In this document: one piece after another, positions 45,494-53,743 of the stretch
Position numbering within the stretch: position 1 is the first letter of the stretch
Layout: the number at the start of each line of letters is the position of its first letter
The notes under the pieces: model-generated
What the model was told of the DNA's origin: nothing
The model's input: the letters and a program-made list of their open reading frames with translations, nothing else
The model's database searches: none
Translations under genes and position numbers: made by a program
Source: Dongia_A sp039808885
Lineage (GTDB): Bacteria > Pseudomonadota > Alphaproteobacteria > Dongiales > Dongiaceae
NCBI GenBank assembly: GCA_039808885.1
Contig: JBDHTX010000023.1
Coordinates: 5,046-69,045 of the forward strand
Direction of reading: 5' to 3'
DNA: 64,000 nucleotides

Positions 45494-46237
45494 TCACCAA
45501 TAGGGTGTGTAGCGAACCGAGCGAGAGAGCTTTCGTGCACCCTTAGAGAGATTACAGCGTGCGCAGAGAAGCTGAAAGTTAGTCGGGTCATTTGAGCCCG
45601 ACTGCCGTAACGGAATCATGTGATCAAGATGAAGATCTCTCACTGGCATACCCAGCCCAGTTAGGTCCTTAGAGCAGTGCTGGCACCTTCCTCGATCGCG
45701 ATGAAAGATGGCGGCCTTTAGCCATGACGGCAAGTATGCTGGTCTCTTGATCACACCATCGCTCTGCAGCGATTCTGGGTACTCCGCAAATGACAGAGAT
45801 TTCACATGCGGTGCTAGTCGGTGTTGAAAATTGCGTAAGAACTCCCGATCAGAAAACAGAATATAGAACACAGAATCTTTAAGAACTGACGCAGCTTGAG
45901 ATAAGAGATCGTCAAGCTCACCAATATGCCGATCAACGCGACTCGGGGTCAGCCACTTGGGTGAGGCCAGTCCGGCTTCGTTCAGAATCTCATGAAAATA
46001 ATCGACTTCATTTGGCCATTTCCTCGTAGCGTAGTCAAAATAGAAGTTAAGGAGGTTCTCTATTACTTCATGCAGCAATGAGTGCTTGTGAGGTGTGAAT
46101 ACCTTTGTTGGTGTAGAAAATAGGTCCTCGAAAAAATCGTCGAACTCGCCACCTGCTAGAACATTCCCATAGACCATATCAGCGTAACCGTAGACCAATC
46201 GTGAGTGAAACGGCTTCAGTTCAAGATCATATCGCAC
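45494..46237 (-). CDS. HNH endonuclease, low-GC accessory gene
   Basis: 247 residues. The C-terminal HNH fold shows CQHCSKDLTG, LHLDHMIPLRQSGSNDPTNF and LLCARCNLSKGAR: metal-binding Cys pairs and the His-Asn-His catalytic set. The N-terminal 170 residues are an unfamiliar, mostly helical domain containing FHRDRGR just before the nuclease. Base composition is markedly lower in GC than mutS and its codon choice differs, so it was probably acquired. Nothing shows whether it is a defence, homing or housekeeping nuclease. Convergent with mutS 8 bp away. Confidence 0.85.
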   Translation of the reverse strand: MRYDLELKPFHSRLVYGYADMVYGNVLAGGEFDDFFEDLFSTPTKVFTPHKHSLLHEVIENLLNFYFDYATRKWPNEVDYFHEILNEAGLASPKWLTPSRVDRHIGELDDLLSQAASVLKDSVFYILFSDREFLRNFQHRLAPHVKSLSFAEYPESLQSDGVIKRPAYLPSWLKAAIFHRDRGRCQHCSKDLTGLGMPVRDLHLDHMIPLRQSGSNDPTNFQLLCARCNLSKGARKLSRSVRYTPYW

Positions 46238-46386
46238 TGAAGATACCTTTTCGCCTTTGGCGGTCTTATGGGCTCAAAGTCAGACTTGCCGTCGTTTCAG
46301 GTGAGGGCGTCTTGTCCAATCGGCATCTAGTAAGTTGTCGCGCTTGTATTGGTGATTAGAAATGGGGTCAGAACCGAATTGATGGA

Positions 46387-47070
46387 TCACTGCCAATGGC
46401 ACGCCGATTGGACATCGCCAATCAGGTTCGCCAAGCCTTCGAGCCTGAAGGTGACTGTGATGTTGCCTCCACCGTATTTTTCCAAGCGTACGACGAACTG
46501 ATTCGCTTCGAGTAGTTGCTTTATGAGCTTTATCGGTTGAGGCGCGAACGCGGAACGATAGCTTGTTGATGAATTCCAAGTCTGACGCTGCGCTGCGCTC
46601 GAGTCGAAGCGAACCGTGATAGGGACCGAATCTGAAATGCCGAGAAATTCGGACGTAGCGACCATCACGCTAGTCTCGTTCTCCTTACATCGGATAACAA
46701 GAGTCGTGGATTCGCCACCAACGCTCCGATCGGCAAGCCACTCCTCATTCACTTTCGAAAGATAGACTGCTTGACTGTCATCGATGGGCGACAGTTCGCG
46801 ATCGACCATCCAGTCGCCGAGCGCAGCTTCGTCCGTCTCTGGAGATTCACTCTGTGTCTTAGAAACATCTACATTACCGGAGAGTGGGTCTGGTTTGGAA
46901 TTTATATTGGCATTTTCGCGAACAGCGCGGTCGTAGCAGGTCAATCGTTCCAGATTGTCGACGACCGCTTTGCAGGCAAGGACCTCGGAAACGAAATCTG
47001 CTTTCGCCGAATCTCCGAGGCCTGTCATCGCGCAAACAAGCGCACACAGGCCTGCGCTCCATGATCTCAT
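46387..47070 (-). CDS. exported VasI-like protein
   Basis: 227 residues. Signal peptide MRSWSAGLCALVCAMTGLGD ending near AKA. ACKAVVDNLERLTCYDRAV, WMVDRELSPIDDSQAVYLSK, LVIRCKENETSVMV, TVRFDSSAAQRQTWNSSTS and the end SACHW follow the pattern of VasI (TIGR03360), a protein encoded in type VI secretion clusters. No other type VI gene is in the window, so this is a stand-alone relative, probably binding a cell-envelope target. Lower GC than average. Start chosen for the signal peptide; the upstream frame is non-coding. Confidence 0.72.
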   Translation of the reverse strand: MRSWSAGLCALVCAMTGLGDSAKADFVSEVLACKAVVDNLERLTCYDRAVRENANINSKPDPLSGNVDVSKTQSESPETDEAALGDWMVDRELSPIDDSQAVYLSKVNEEWLADRSVGGESTTLVIRCKENETSVMVATSEFLGISDSVPITVRFDSSAAQRQTWNSSTSYRSAFAPQPIKLIKQLLEANQFVVRLEKYGGGNITVTFRLEGLANLIGDVQSACHWQ

Positions 47071-47303
47071 CGTTGCCCCCAAAGCCCCCGCCGTAGTGCC
47101 TCCAGTCCTCCTAATAGAGGTAATATAATCTAAGATTGTTAGAGTGTCACCGCACTCTACCCGGTCGTGCCGAACTAGAAATCCTGACACTGCGGCATCG
47201 TAACTGCGACCTTCAGGCTCTCGCACCACGCCGCCACACCGGCCATATCCTGGGAGGGATATGAGGGTCAGAGTGGATTTCTCTCGATTGAATTTGCTCG
47301 GTG

Positions 47304-47600
47304 TCAGTCACGCACCGCCATCCGAGGTAAGAGCTCCTCCGGCACGATAGGCGCTCCCGTGTCAGGCCACCGGAGACGCCCGCCTTCTTTGACAAAATGG
47401 ACGAGCATTTCGGCAATTGTTCCGTAGGCGAGTTGCAGTGCTTGCCAGGAATCGGCGCCATGGATGTCCCGGAAATCGCCCCACAGCCCATGCATTGATG
47501 CGGGACACGCCCACCCGCCTCCTGGGTGCTCGTATGGTGCCCCGATTGCGATTGTCAATTCGAACTCACGGTTATTGGCGTCAATGGCCAACATCATCAT
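47304..47600 (-). CDS. small protein, possibly DUF6968-like
   Basis: 98 residues from the ATG used, but the start is uncertain: a run of three ATGs lacks a ribosome site, and a GTG ten codons upstream follows AGGAG at long spacing. The body (EFELTIAIGAPYEHPGGGW, FRDIHGADSWQALQLAYGTI, RWPDTGAPIVPEELLPRM) resembles DUF6968-type small proteins with the 'G-x-DS-x-QAL' helix. Function unknown; such small soluble proteins are sometimes immunity-like. In the low-GC patch. Confidence 0.55.
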   Translation of the reverse strand: MMMLAIDANNREFELTIAIGAPYEHPGGGWACPASMHGLWGDFRDIHGADSWQALQLAYGTIAEMLVHFVKEGGRLRWPDTGAPIVPEELLPRMAVRD

Positions 47601-47853
47601 GGAGGCGATTGATGGTCGACTGGATGACACGCGATTTCCGCTCCTAGCAGCGTTGGCGCAGATCGTGGCAAAGGAAGGCCGCAATGAAAAATATGGTGTC
47701 GGAGTCGCTTTATCCTAGTTCCGTCTCCTTGCTCGTCCTCGGCGCGGCTCCGCATCGACGTCTGCCTTCCGCCCCAGATACTCGCGCAGCGGGTGATGAT
47801 CTGGACGCGTGCTTGCTCATGCCTCCCGCGACGGCACTGCATTGACGCCCTTT

Positions 47854-48099
47854 TTAGCCTGCGCCGGATGGCAGCTTTAGCCGTTTCAGCAGCGATTCAA
47901 GGCAATGCACGGTCAAGAGCACGAGTAGCAGTAGACACACGGACATGATGGTGAACGGCGCGGCGTCACCAGCACTGCGCCCCATCACCAGTGCCACTCC
48001 ACTGAACGGCAGTGGGAGGGCCGCGATGACCGCGCCGCCGATCCTGAACTTTCTCAGAGTCGATCTTAGTACCTGTTCATCAAATGCACTGACCGTCAT
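47854..48099 (-). CDS. small two-helix membrane protein
   Basis: 81 residues. Two hydrophobic segments (GGAVIAALPLPFSGVALVMG and FTIMSVCLLLLVLLTVHCL) flanked by charged ends. GGAGG stands six bases before the ATG. No family recognised. It closes the low-GC patch and lies upstream on the same strand of the DUF6968-like gene, 250 bp apart. Confidence 0.6.
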   Translation of the reverse strand: MTVSAFDEQVLRSTLRKFRIGGAVIAALPLPFSGVALVMGRSAGDAAPFTIMSVCLLLLVLLTVHCLESLLKRLKLPSGAG

Positions 48100-48206
48100 G
48101 CTTGCCTCCAAGCGATAGGCTTGCAGCATAGCACGTCGGCATCCCAGGGTTGCAGCCAGATTGCTGAGGAGGCCAAGCCATCGTTCCCCGCGCTCTGGCC
48201 CCGCAC

Positions 48207-48692
48207 CTACTTCACCGGCACCCGCCGCCGCGTCTCGAAATAGATCAGCACCTTGTCGACCTTGGCGCCGTCGTTGGAGAGCGGCAGCAGGATGGCCTCC
48301 GCATTCTCGAAGAAGCCGTCGCGGGTGGGGGTGTGGTCGTAGTCGTAGACCGCGCGGCGCTCCTCGATCACCAGGCGGTAGTTCTCCAGGATCTCGTCGA
48401 GGCTGTGGCCGGTGAAGCGCTCCATCACCGTCTTGCCGGTCGGGTCCGAGCCGCGCGCCTCGACCGCGCGGGTGCCGACCAGGCGATAGACGAGCTGGTC
48501 GGGGAAACGCACCACGTCGACGATGACGATGCCGGGCAGCCAGGGCCGCAGCTCCGCCGGGTCGATGTCGGCGCGGGCCGGGAAGGCGCGCGCGCCGCGC
48601 TTGCGCTCCCAATAGGCGAAGACCGCCTTCACCCCCGGCCCGCATTGGCCGAGGAATTCGGGGTGGAACAGCCGCGGATAGGGTCCGGTCAT
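48207..48692 (-). CDS. PAS domain protein, PAS_5 type
   Basis: 161 residues, made up of a single PAS_5-like domain: WERKRGARAFPARADIDPAE, LPGIVIVDVVRFPDQLVYRL, VGTRAVEARGSDPTGKTVME and the final KVLIYFETRRRVPVK. Such short proteins are abundant in Rhodospirillales and relatives, and lack an output domain. Ligand unknown. Transcribed away from the EamA gene on its right. Confidence 0.85.
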   Translation of the reverse strand: MTGPYPRLFHPEFLGQCGPGVKAVFAYWERKRGARAFPARADIDPAELRPWLPGIVIVDVVRFPDQLVYRLVGTRAVEARGSDPTGKTVMERFTGHSLDEILENYRLVIEERRAVYDYDHTPTRDGFFENAEAILLPLSNDGAKVDKVLIYFETRRRVPVK

Positions 48693-48781
48693 CCTGGCGC
48701 GATGCCCCCTGCTGCGCGGCATCATGCTAAGGGAGGGCCTTGCGCCGGAACAGTCCCCCAAAAGGCAGGGGCGGATGCACG

Positions 48782-49684
48782 CTATTTCCCCCGGATCGCC
48801 AGCCACACGCCGAAGAGGATGAGCGCCGAGGCGAGCGCGAAGCCGAGGCTGATCCGCTCCGAGAGCAGCAGCGCCGCCAGGATGACGCCGGAGACCGGCT
48901 GGAGGAACTGGATCAGGCCGACGCGGGCGATGCCGCCCTTGCCCAGCGCCCAGTACCACATCACGTAGCCGAGGATGCTGGAGATGGCGGCCATGTAGAG
49001 CAAGGCAAGCCAGGCGCGGGTCGAGGCTTGCGCCAGCTCCGCGCCCATGCCGCCGAAGGCGAGCAGCGCGACGACGACCGGCAGCAGCAGCGCCGACATG
49101 GCGGCGATGCCCCAGAAGGTGGTGCCGGTCGAGGGATAGCCCGCCTGCTGCAGCCGGCCGCCGGCGACATAGCCGAGCGAGGCGAAGACGTTGGACAGCA
49201 GCACCAGGGCATCGCCGGCGAGGCTCGCCGCATTGCCGCCGCCCCCGGGTCCACCACTGGGGCCGCGCCCGGCGATCAGCACGATTTCGCCCACCAGCGC
49301 GATGATGCTGCCGAGAATCCAGATGCGGCTCGGCCGGCGCCGGTCCCACAGCAGCGCGAAGGCGCCGGTGAAGATCGGCAGCGCGGCCAGGATCATCGAG
49401 GCGTGGTTTGCCGAGGTGATCTTAATGCCGAAGGTGAAGACGAGCGGGAAGCCGATGAAGCCGCAGAAGCCGGTGAGCAGCAGCAGGCCCTGCAGCCGGC
49501 GCGTGGCGGGCAGGCGAATCCCCAGCGCGAACGCCACCGGCGCCGCCAGCAGCCCGGCCAGGAAGGTGCGCAGCAGCGCGACGGTCAGCGCCGACAGGTC
49601 GGCCACCGCCACCTTGCCGGCGACCGGCGAGGCGCCCCACAGGATGACCGCGGCGAGGGCGACCAGGATGACGACGGGCGACAT
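48782..49684 (-). CDS. EamA/DMT family transporter
   Basis: 300 residues, ten hydrophobic helices in two EamA repeats (VILWGASPVAGKVAVADLSA; ALLYMAAISSILGYVMWYWA; GLIQFLQPVSGVILAALLLSE). A glycine-rich loop (GPSGGPGGGGNAAS) sits mid-protein between the repeats. Probably exports a small metabolite. The start is the internal ATG giving MSPVVILVALAA; the longer frame has no hydrophobic logic. Unrelated in context to the EamA gene at 35 kb. Confidence 0.92.
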   Translation of the reverse strand: MSPVVILVALAAVILWGASPVAGKVAVADLSALTVALLRTFLAGLLAAPVAFALGIRLPATRRLQGLLLLTGFCGFIGFPLVFTFGIKITSANHASMILAALPIFTGAFALLWDRRRPSRIWILGSIIALVGEIVLIAGRGPSGGPGGGGNAASLAGDALVLLSNVFASLGYVAGGRLQQAGYPSTGTTFWGIAAMSALLLPVVVALLAFGGMGAELAQASTRAWLALLYMAAISSILGYVMWYWALGKGGIARVGLIQFLQPVSGVILAALLLSERISLGFALASALILFGVWLAIRGK

Positions 49685-49862
49685 GGAGAACGGAACTCCG
49701 CGGCAGGCGCGCAGCCCAGGCCCGCGCGCGGAACAGCCTATAGCAAGTCCGAGCCGGTGCGGCCAGCGGCGCCGCGACGTCAATTTGTGGCGAATTGTAC
49801 CGCGACAGCCGGCGCCGCGGCGCTAACCCTTCCTCAACCTTCCGCTGCTGGAATCGGGACCC

Positions 49863-50120
49863 ATGGACAACCAGGAACCACGGGAGCGCGCGATGTCATC
49901 GGAGCTGTCCTCGGATCACGGCTTCGGCGCCGACCGGCACGACCTCGGCTGCCGCGTGGTCCATCCGGTCGCGGGAGACGAGCCGCATCTGGTCACCCGC
50001 GTGCTGCGCGGCCTGACCCGCGCGCTGGGCCGCAGGGCCTCGGCAACGCCCGGCGGCGACAACGCCGCCCTGTCGCGCATCGCCGCCGCCCCGCGCGAGA
50101 GCGCCGGCGCGCGCAACTGA
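49863..50120 (+). CDS. hypothetical small protein
   Basis: 85 codons from an ATG preceded by GGGACCC. Composition is polar and Arg-rich (LVTRVLRGLTRALGRR) with no recognisable motif. It occupies its own gap between two minus-strand genes, which is the main reason to list it. Could be non-coding. Confidence 0.35.
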   Translation: MDNQEPRERAMSSELSSDHGFGADRHDLGCRVVHPVAGDEPHLVTRVLRGLTRALGRRASATPGGDNAALSRIAAAPRESAGARN

Positions 50121-50144
50121 CCTCTTGCCCAGATCGAGTTCAGC

Positions 50145-50549
50145 CTAGAGCAGCTGCAGGAAGATCAGCACCAGGCCGACGATCGAGACCGCCCATACGC
50201 CGGTGCGGACCCACGGAATGCCGACCAGATAGACCACCGCATAGGCCAGGCGGCCCCAGAAGAACAGCTGGGCGCCGAGCGCCGTCATCTCGTTGGCCCG
50301 GCCGGCGATCGCCGCCACCAGCACCAGGGCCGCGAACAGCACCAGGTTCTCCAGCATGTTGCGATGGGCGCGCAGGGCGCGCCCGGCCATGCCGGTGAAC
50401 GGCGGCAGGCCCTCGCGATTGCCGGCCAGGGCGGGCAGGCCGACCTGCGGCAGGCAGAGCAGCACGGAAACCAGCATCTGCACCAGGCACAGGGCGACCG
50501 CCCAGACCAGCAGGGTAAGATCGGGTGTCAGCGTCATATCGGCGGGCAT
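50145..50549 (-). CDS. MAPEG family membrane protein
   Basis: 134 residues, four helices as in MAPEG. GRALRAHRNMLENLVLFAAL carries the conserved R-x-x-R-x-x-x-N/E block, and AQLFFWGRLAYAVVYLVGIP the second conserved arginine-tyrosine region. Bacterial MAPEG proteins may have glutathione transferase or peroxidase activity; not proven here. AAGGGGAG sits before the start chosen. Confidence 0.9.
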   Translation of the reverse strand: MPADMTLTPDLTLLVWAVALCLVQMLVSVLLCLPQVGLPALAGNREGLPPFTGMAGRALRAHRNMLENLVLFAALVLVAAIAGRANEMTALGAQLFFWGRLAYAVVYLVGIPWVRTGVWAVSIVGLVLIFLQLL

Positions 50550-50727
50550 GGAAAACTCCCCTTCTCCAAATATGCAAAACACGGGCAGCGGCGGGGATCA
50601 TAGACCCAGGTCCCGAGTCCCGCGAAACCGCCCGCTTGCGGCCGGGAATCGCGCCGCCAGCGTTGTACCGCCGGCGTCGCCAGTCTGACCACGGCGGGGC
50701 AGACCACGGCCAACCTATTGCGGCGCC

Positions 50728-51147
50728 CTATTGTGGGGTCTGCGGGATCGGTTGCGGCAGCTCCGGCACGGCCAGGGGGATTTCCAGCTCGTTCAGCGGC
50801 GGGGGCGGCGGGCCGAGCAGCTTCGTGATCTTCAGGAACTCATCGAAGTCGGTGTCGTCGTTCACCACGCGCTCGCCGGGCCTGAGCGTCTTCTGGAATC
50901 CGTCCGGGTCCAGGTAATAGGCGTGATAGAACTCTTCCGCCCGCTCCCGGGTCGGGAAAATGTAGTAGTAGGTGCGGTCTTTCACGCCATCGAGCACGCC
51001 GCCCTGGCGCTCGACCTGCACCACATAGCCGTAGCCGGCGGCATACTGGATTTCGCCCACCGGCCTGATGCAGGTGGTGGCGCCGCAGAAGACGACGATC
51101 GCGCAGACGGCGGCGCAGCGCAGCAGGACACGCAGCATGGCTTTCAT
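50728..51147 (-). CDS. exported protein, paralogue of the next gene
   Basis: 139 residues. N-terminal signal-like segment (LRCAAVCAIVVFCGATTC) that may be lipidated at the last Cys, though the lipobox is poor. Mature part: IQYAAGYGYVVQVERQG, YYIFPTRERAEEFYHAYYLD, and a C-terminal PPPPPLNELEIPLAVPE plus QPIP repeats. Its pattern is shared by the adjacent gene product. Family unknown. Confidence 0.68.
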   Translation of the reverse strand: MKAMLRVLLRCAAVCAIVVFCGATTCIRPVGEIQYAAGYGYVVQVERQGGVLDGVKDRTYYYIFPTRERAEEFYHAYYLDPDGFQKTLRPGERVVNDDTDFDEFLKITKLLGPPPPPLNELEIPLAVPELPQPIPQTPQ

Positions 51148-51176
51148 CGCGACCTCATTGCGGAGTCATTGCGGAG

Positions 51177-51632
51177 TCATTGCGGAATCGCGGGGATCGG
51201 CTGCTGCAAATCCGGCGTCGCGAGCAGCAGCTCGACCTCGTTCAGCGGCGGCAGGGGCCGCAGCAGGTTGGTGATCCGATCGTATTTCTCCGTCGGCTTC
51301 TTCGCCCGCTGTTCCGGCGGCAGCGACCTGTAGTAGGCGAACCAGTCGGGATCCACATGGGTGCGGTCCTGGAACCGGCGCGCCTCCTCCTCGGTCGGGA
51401 AGATGGCGTAGTATTCGTGAAAGGTGGCGGGGCTGAGGACATCCTCATAGGTCACCACCCTGACCACATAGCCATAGCCCGGCGCATAGTTGATGTCGGG
51501 CTCGACGTGATCGCAGGCGACGCCGGCGCAGAACAGCACCATGCCGATGACCGCCGCGAGGCGGCGCGCGAGGGGTAGGAGTCCCGGAGCCGTCACTGCC
51601 TGCATTCCTGCGCGCGCGCGTGCTTCCCTCAT
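51177..51632 (-). CDS. exported protein, paralogue of the previous gene
   Basis: 151 residues with signal region LARRLAAVIGMVLFCAGVAC. Shared with its neighbour: INYAPGYGYVVRVV, YYAIFPTEEEARRFQDRTHV, DPDWF, PLPPLNEVELLLATPDLQQ and PIPAIPQ. The two therefore arose by tandem duplication and have diverged. Start at the outer ATG (weak GAGAG) or nine codons in. Probably a periplasmic or outer-membrane-associated protein; unknown role. Confidence 0.68.
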   Translation of the reverse strand: MREARARAGMQAVTAPGLLPLARRLAAVIGMVLFCAGVACDHVEPDINYAPGYGYVVRVVTYEDVLSPATFHEYYAIFPTEEEARRFQDRTHVDPDWFAYYRSLPPEQRAKKPTEKYDRITNLLRPLPPLNEVELLLATPDLQQPIPAIPQ

Positions 51633-51639
51633 GGCGCTC

Positions 51640-52563
51640 TCAAAACCGATAGGCGATGCCGCCGCCGATGCGGAAGCCGTTGCCCTGGCTGTTGCCGAAA
51701 TCGTGGCCGCCGCGGATGGTGACCTCGAAGCCGTCGAACAGCTGATAGGCGAGATGGCCGTCGGCGCTGCCCCAATCCTCGTCCAGCTCCACGCCGCCGG
51801 CCTGGGGGTCCTGGTCGGTGATCTCGCTCCAGCCGAGATTGGCGCCCAGGCGCAGGTCCGGCGTCACGTGCCAGTCGGCGCCCAGGCTGGCGACCCAGAG
51901 ATCCAGGCTGGCGCGGTCGTTGTCCGGCAGCAGCGGGTCGGAGTAGTCGGATTCCCGCTCGATATGCACATAGCCGCCGAGCAGGCTGAGCTGCACCGGC
52001 CCCACCGGCGCGGTCAGCAGGCCGAACGGCGCCACGCGCCATTCCTCGTCCTCGCGGCTGGTGCGCGTCACCTCGCCGAAGGAGCGGTTGGTGAGGGTGT
52101 CCTCCTCCTCGCCGGTGCCGTAGCGCGCCTGCGCGCCGATCGCCAGGAACGGAAACAGGAAGACGCCGCCGCTGCCGCCGATGAAGCGGCGGTCATAGTC
52201 GCCCTGCATGTCGTCGAAGCGCAGGCTGCGATCGCTCTCGCTGAAATCGACGCCCGCCTCCAGCCGGCCGAAGCCGCGCCGGCCGATCCCGGCCTCGATG
52301 CCGAGAATCGCCTGGTTGGCGTGGGAATCGCCGTTGCGGCTGAGGTCAAGATCGACCAGCGGCCCGTCGCGATGCATGTAGTCGAGCGTCATCCGCCAGT
52401 GGTGGAACCAGTCTGTCTCGGCCGGCGGCGCCGCCTCGCCCGCCGCGGCGGTGAGACTCTCCGGAGCCGATTGCGCGGCCGCCGGCGCCGCGCCAGTCAC
52501 CAGCATCAGGATCGTGGCGACAGCGGCAGTCGCGGCTGCAGTGACCGGCGAGACCAGAGGCAT
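51640..52563 (-). CDS. outer-membrane beta-barrel-like protein
   Basis: 307 residues. Signal peptide MPLVSPVTAAATAAVATILM ending near AAAQS. The rest alternates polar and hydrophobic strands (FGRLEAGVDFSESDRSLRFD, VQLSLLGGYVHIERESDYSD, SLGADWHVTPDLRLGANLGW) and ends in GGGIAYRF with terminal Phe, the outer-membrane insertion signal. Porin or autotransporter-like barrels of unknown substrate fit. The frame extends further upstream but runs into a repetitive Ser/Ala stretch that is antisense to the next gene. Downstream partner of the paralogous pair, 7 bp away. Confidence 0.78.
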   Translation of the reverse strand: MPLVSPVTAAATAAVATILMLVTGAAPAAAQSAPESLTAAAGEAAPPAETDWFHHWRMTLDYMHRDGPLVDLDLSRNGDSHANQAILGIEAGIGRRGFGRLEAGVDFSESDRSLRFDDMQGDYDRRFIGGSGGVFLFPFLAIGAQARYGTGEEEDTLTNRSFGEVTRTSREDEEWRVAPFGLLTAPVGPVQLSLLGGYVHIERESDYSDPLLPDNDRASLDLWVASLGADWHVTPDLRLGANLGWSEITDQDPQAGGVELDEDWGSADGHLAYQLFDGFEVTIRGGHDFGNSQGNGFRIGGGIAYRF

Positions 52564-52726
52564 CGCGAGAGTCCCCCTTGAGCGAATCCGAATCGACCCC
52601 CCGATCCGGCGCCGCAAAATTCGGGCCTGCGCCGCGCCGCCGTCCAGCATCAAGTCGTGACCGCGCGGCACTTTGTTGTCAAAATCTGCATCGATTCCCG
52701 GCTGTGTGCGTTGCGCGGAAACCCGG

Positions 52727-53740
52727 ATGGAAACAGAGGAACGACACTCGGCGGCGCAGGACGAGGCCTTGCCCGCGCAACTGGAGCCCGCGCGACTTGA
52801 CCCCGCGCGGCTCGAGGCCGCGCAACTTGATCCCGCGCGGCTGGAGCCCGCGCAACTTGATGCTGCGGCGCGGCGGCTTTCGACCCTCGCCATCCTGTCG
52901 CATCCGCGCTTTCCCGCCGCCCTGCTCGCCTATGCCGACCGCCTGCTGGCGATCCGCCGCGGCGAGGCGGCGATGAACCGCCTGCTCGGCCAGCGCGAGC
53001 GCGAGTTCCTCGGCTTCCTGCTGCTCTGCCTGCACTACGCGCACCAGGAGGGCGGCAAGCCGCCGACGCTGGCGCGCCTCGCCGCGTCGGGGCTGGGCAG
53101 CCCGCGCCGCATCGCCGCCTTCGTCGGCGTGCTGCGCCTGGCCGGCATGGCGCGATCGCTGCCGCATCCGACCGACCGGCGGGCGCGGATGCTGCAGCCC
53201 TCGCCGGCTCTGATCGCGCTGCATCGCGACTGGACCCAGGCCGCCTTCCGCCAGCTCGACCGCCTGCTCGACGCGCCGCTGCTGGAGCCGCTGCTGGCCG
53301 ATCCGGTGTTTCACCGCCGCGCCTGCCTGATGGGCGCCGAGGAGGTGTTCCGCGGCGCCAGCTTCGCGCCGGGGCTGTTCCCGCTGGTCGATTTCCTGAC
53401 ACCCCATCGCGGCGGCCATCTGATGGCGGCGAGCCTGGCCCAGGCGCTGTGCGCCGCCGGCGCGTGGCCGGGCGGCCCGGCGCCGGAGATCGAGCTGCCC
53501 TATGGCAAGCTGGCGCGCCGGCTCGGCGTGTCGCGCAGCCATGTGCTGAACGTCTTCGCCGCGGCGGCGGAACGCGGCCTGCTGCGGGTCGGCGCGGCCG
53601 GGCGCCGCGTCGCGCTCGGCGAGCGTGGTGCCGCCGACATCTTCGGCTATTTCGCCCATGAGCTGGCCTTCATCGGCCGGCATGCGCTGCGCGCCGCCGA
53701 TCCGGCCGTGCCGCTCGACCTCGCCTGGCTCCAGGCGTGA
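52727..53740 (+). CDS. HTH transcriptional regulator-like protein with repeat-rich N-terminus
   Basis: 337 residues. N-terminal 45 residues hold tandem pentapeptides (consensus ALDPARLEPAQL). A central helical domain has QREREFLGFLLLCLHYAHQE and LARLAASGLGSPRRIAAFVG (a possible first HTH), and a C-terminal winged helix reads LPYGKLARRLGVSRSHVLNV then FAAAAERGLLRVG, resembling Crp-type recognition. No cAMP-binding domain is seen. Target unknown. Divergent from the barrel gene and convergent with the aldo/keto reductase operon. Confidence 0.7.
   Translation: METEERHSAAQDEALPAQLEPARLDPARLEAAQLDPARLEPAQLDAAARRLSTLAILSHPRFPAALLAYADRLLAIRRGEAAMNRLLGQREREFLGFLLLCLHYAHQEGGKPPTLARLAASGLGSPRRIAAFVGVLRLAGMARSLPHPTDRRARMLQPSPALIALHRDWTQAAFRQLDRLLDAPLLEPLLADPVFHRRACLMGAEEVFRGASFAPGLFPLVDFLTPHRGGHLMAASLAQALCAAGAWPGGPAPEIELPYGKLARRLGVSRSHVLNVFAAAAERGLLRVGAAGRRVALGERGAADIFGYFAHELAFIGRHALRAADPAVPLDLAWLQA
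52771..52860. repeat. six tandem 15-bp repeats in HTH gene
   Basis: Units GCCCGCGCAACTGGA, GCCCGCGCGACTTGA, CCCCGCGCGGCTCGA, GGCCGCGCAACTTGA, TCCCGCGCGGCTGGA and GCCCGCGCAACTTGA sit in register and encode (P/A)A(R/Q)L(D/E) pentapeptides at the N-terminus. Three of the six have diverged by several bases. Confidence 0.88.
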
Positions 53741-53743
53741 GGC

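Noticed and set aside
46387..47070. Type VI secretion cluster suggested by the VasI-like protein
   Set aside because: None of the core genes (sheath, Hcp, VgrG, ClpV, TssJLM) occurs nearby.
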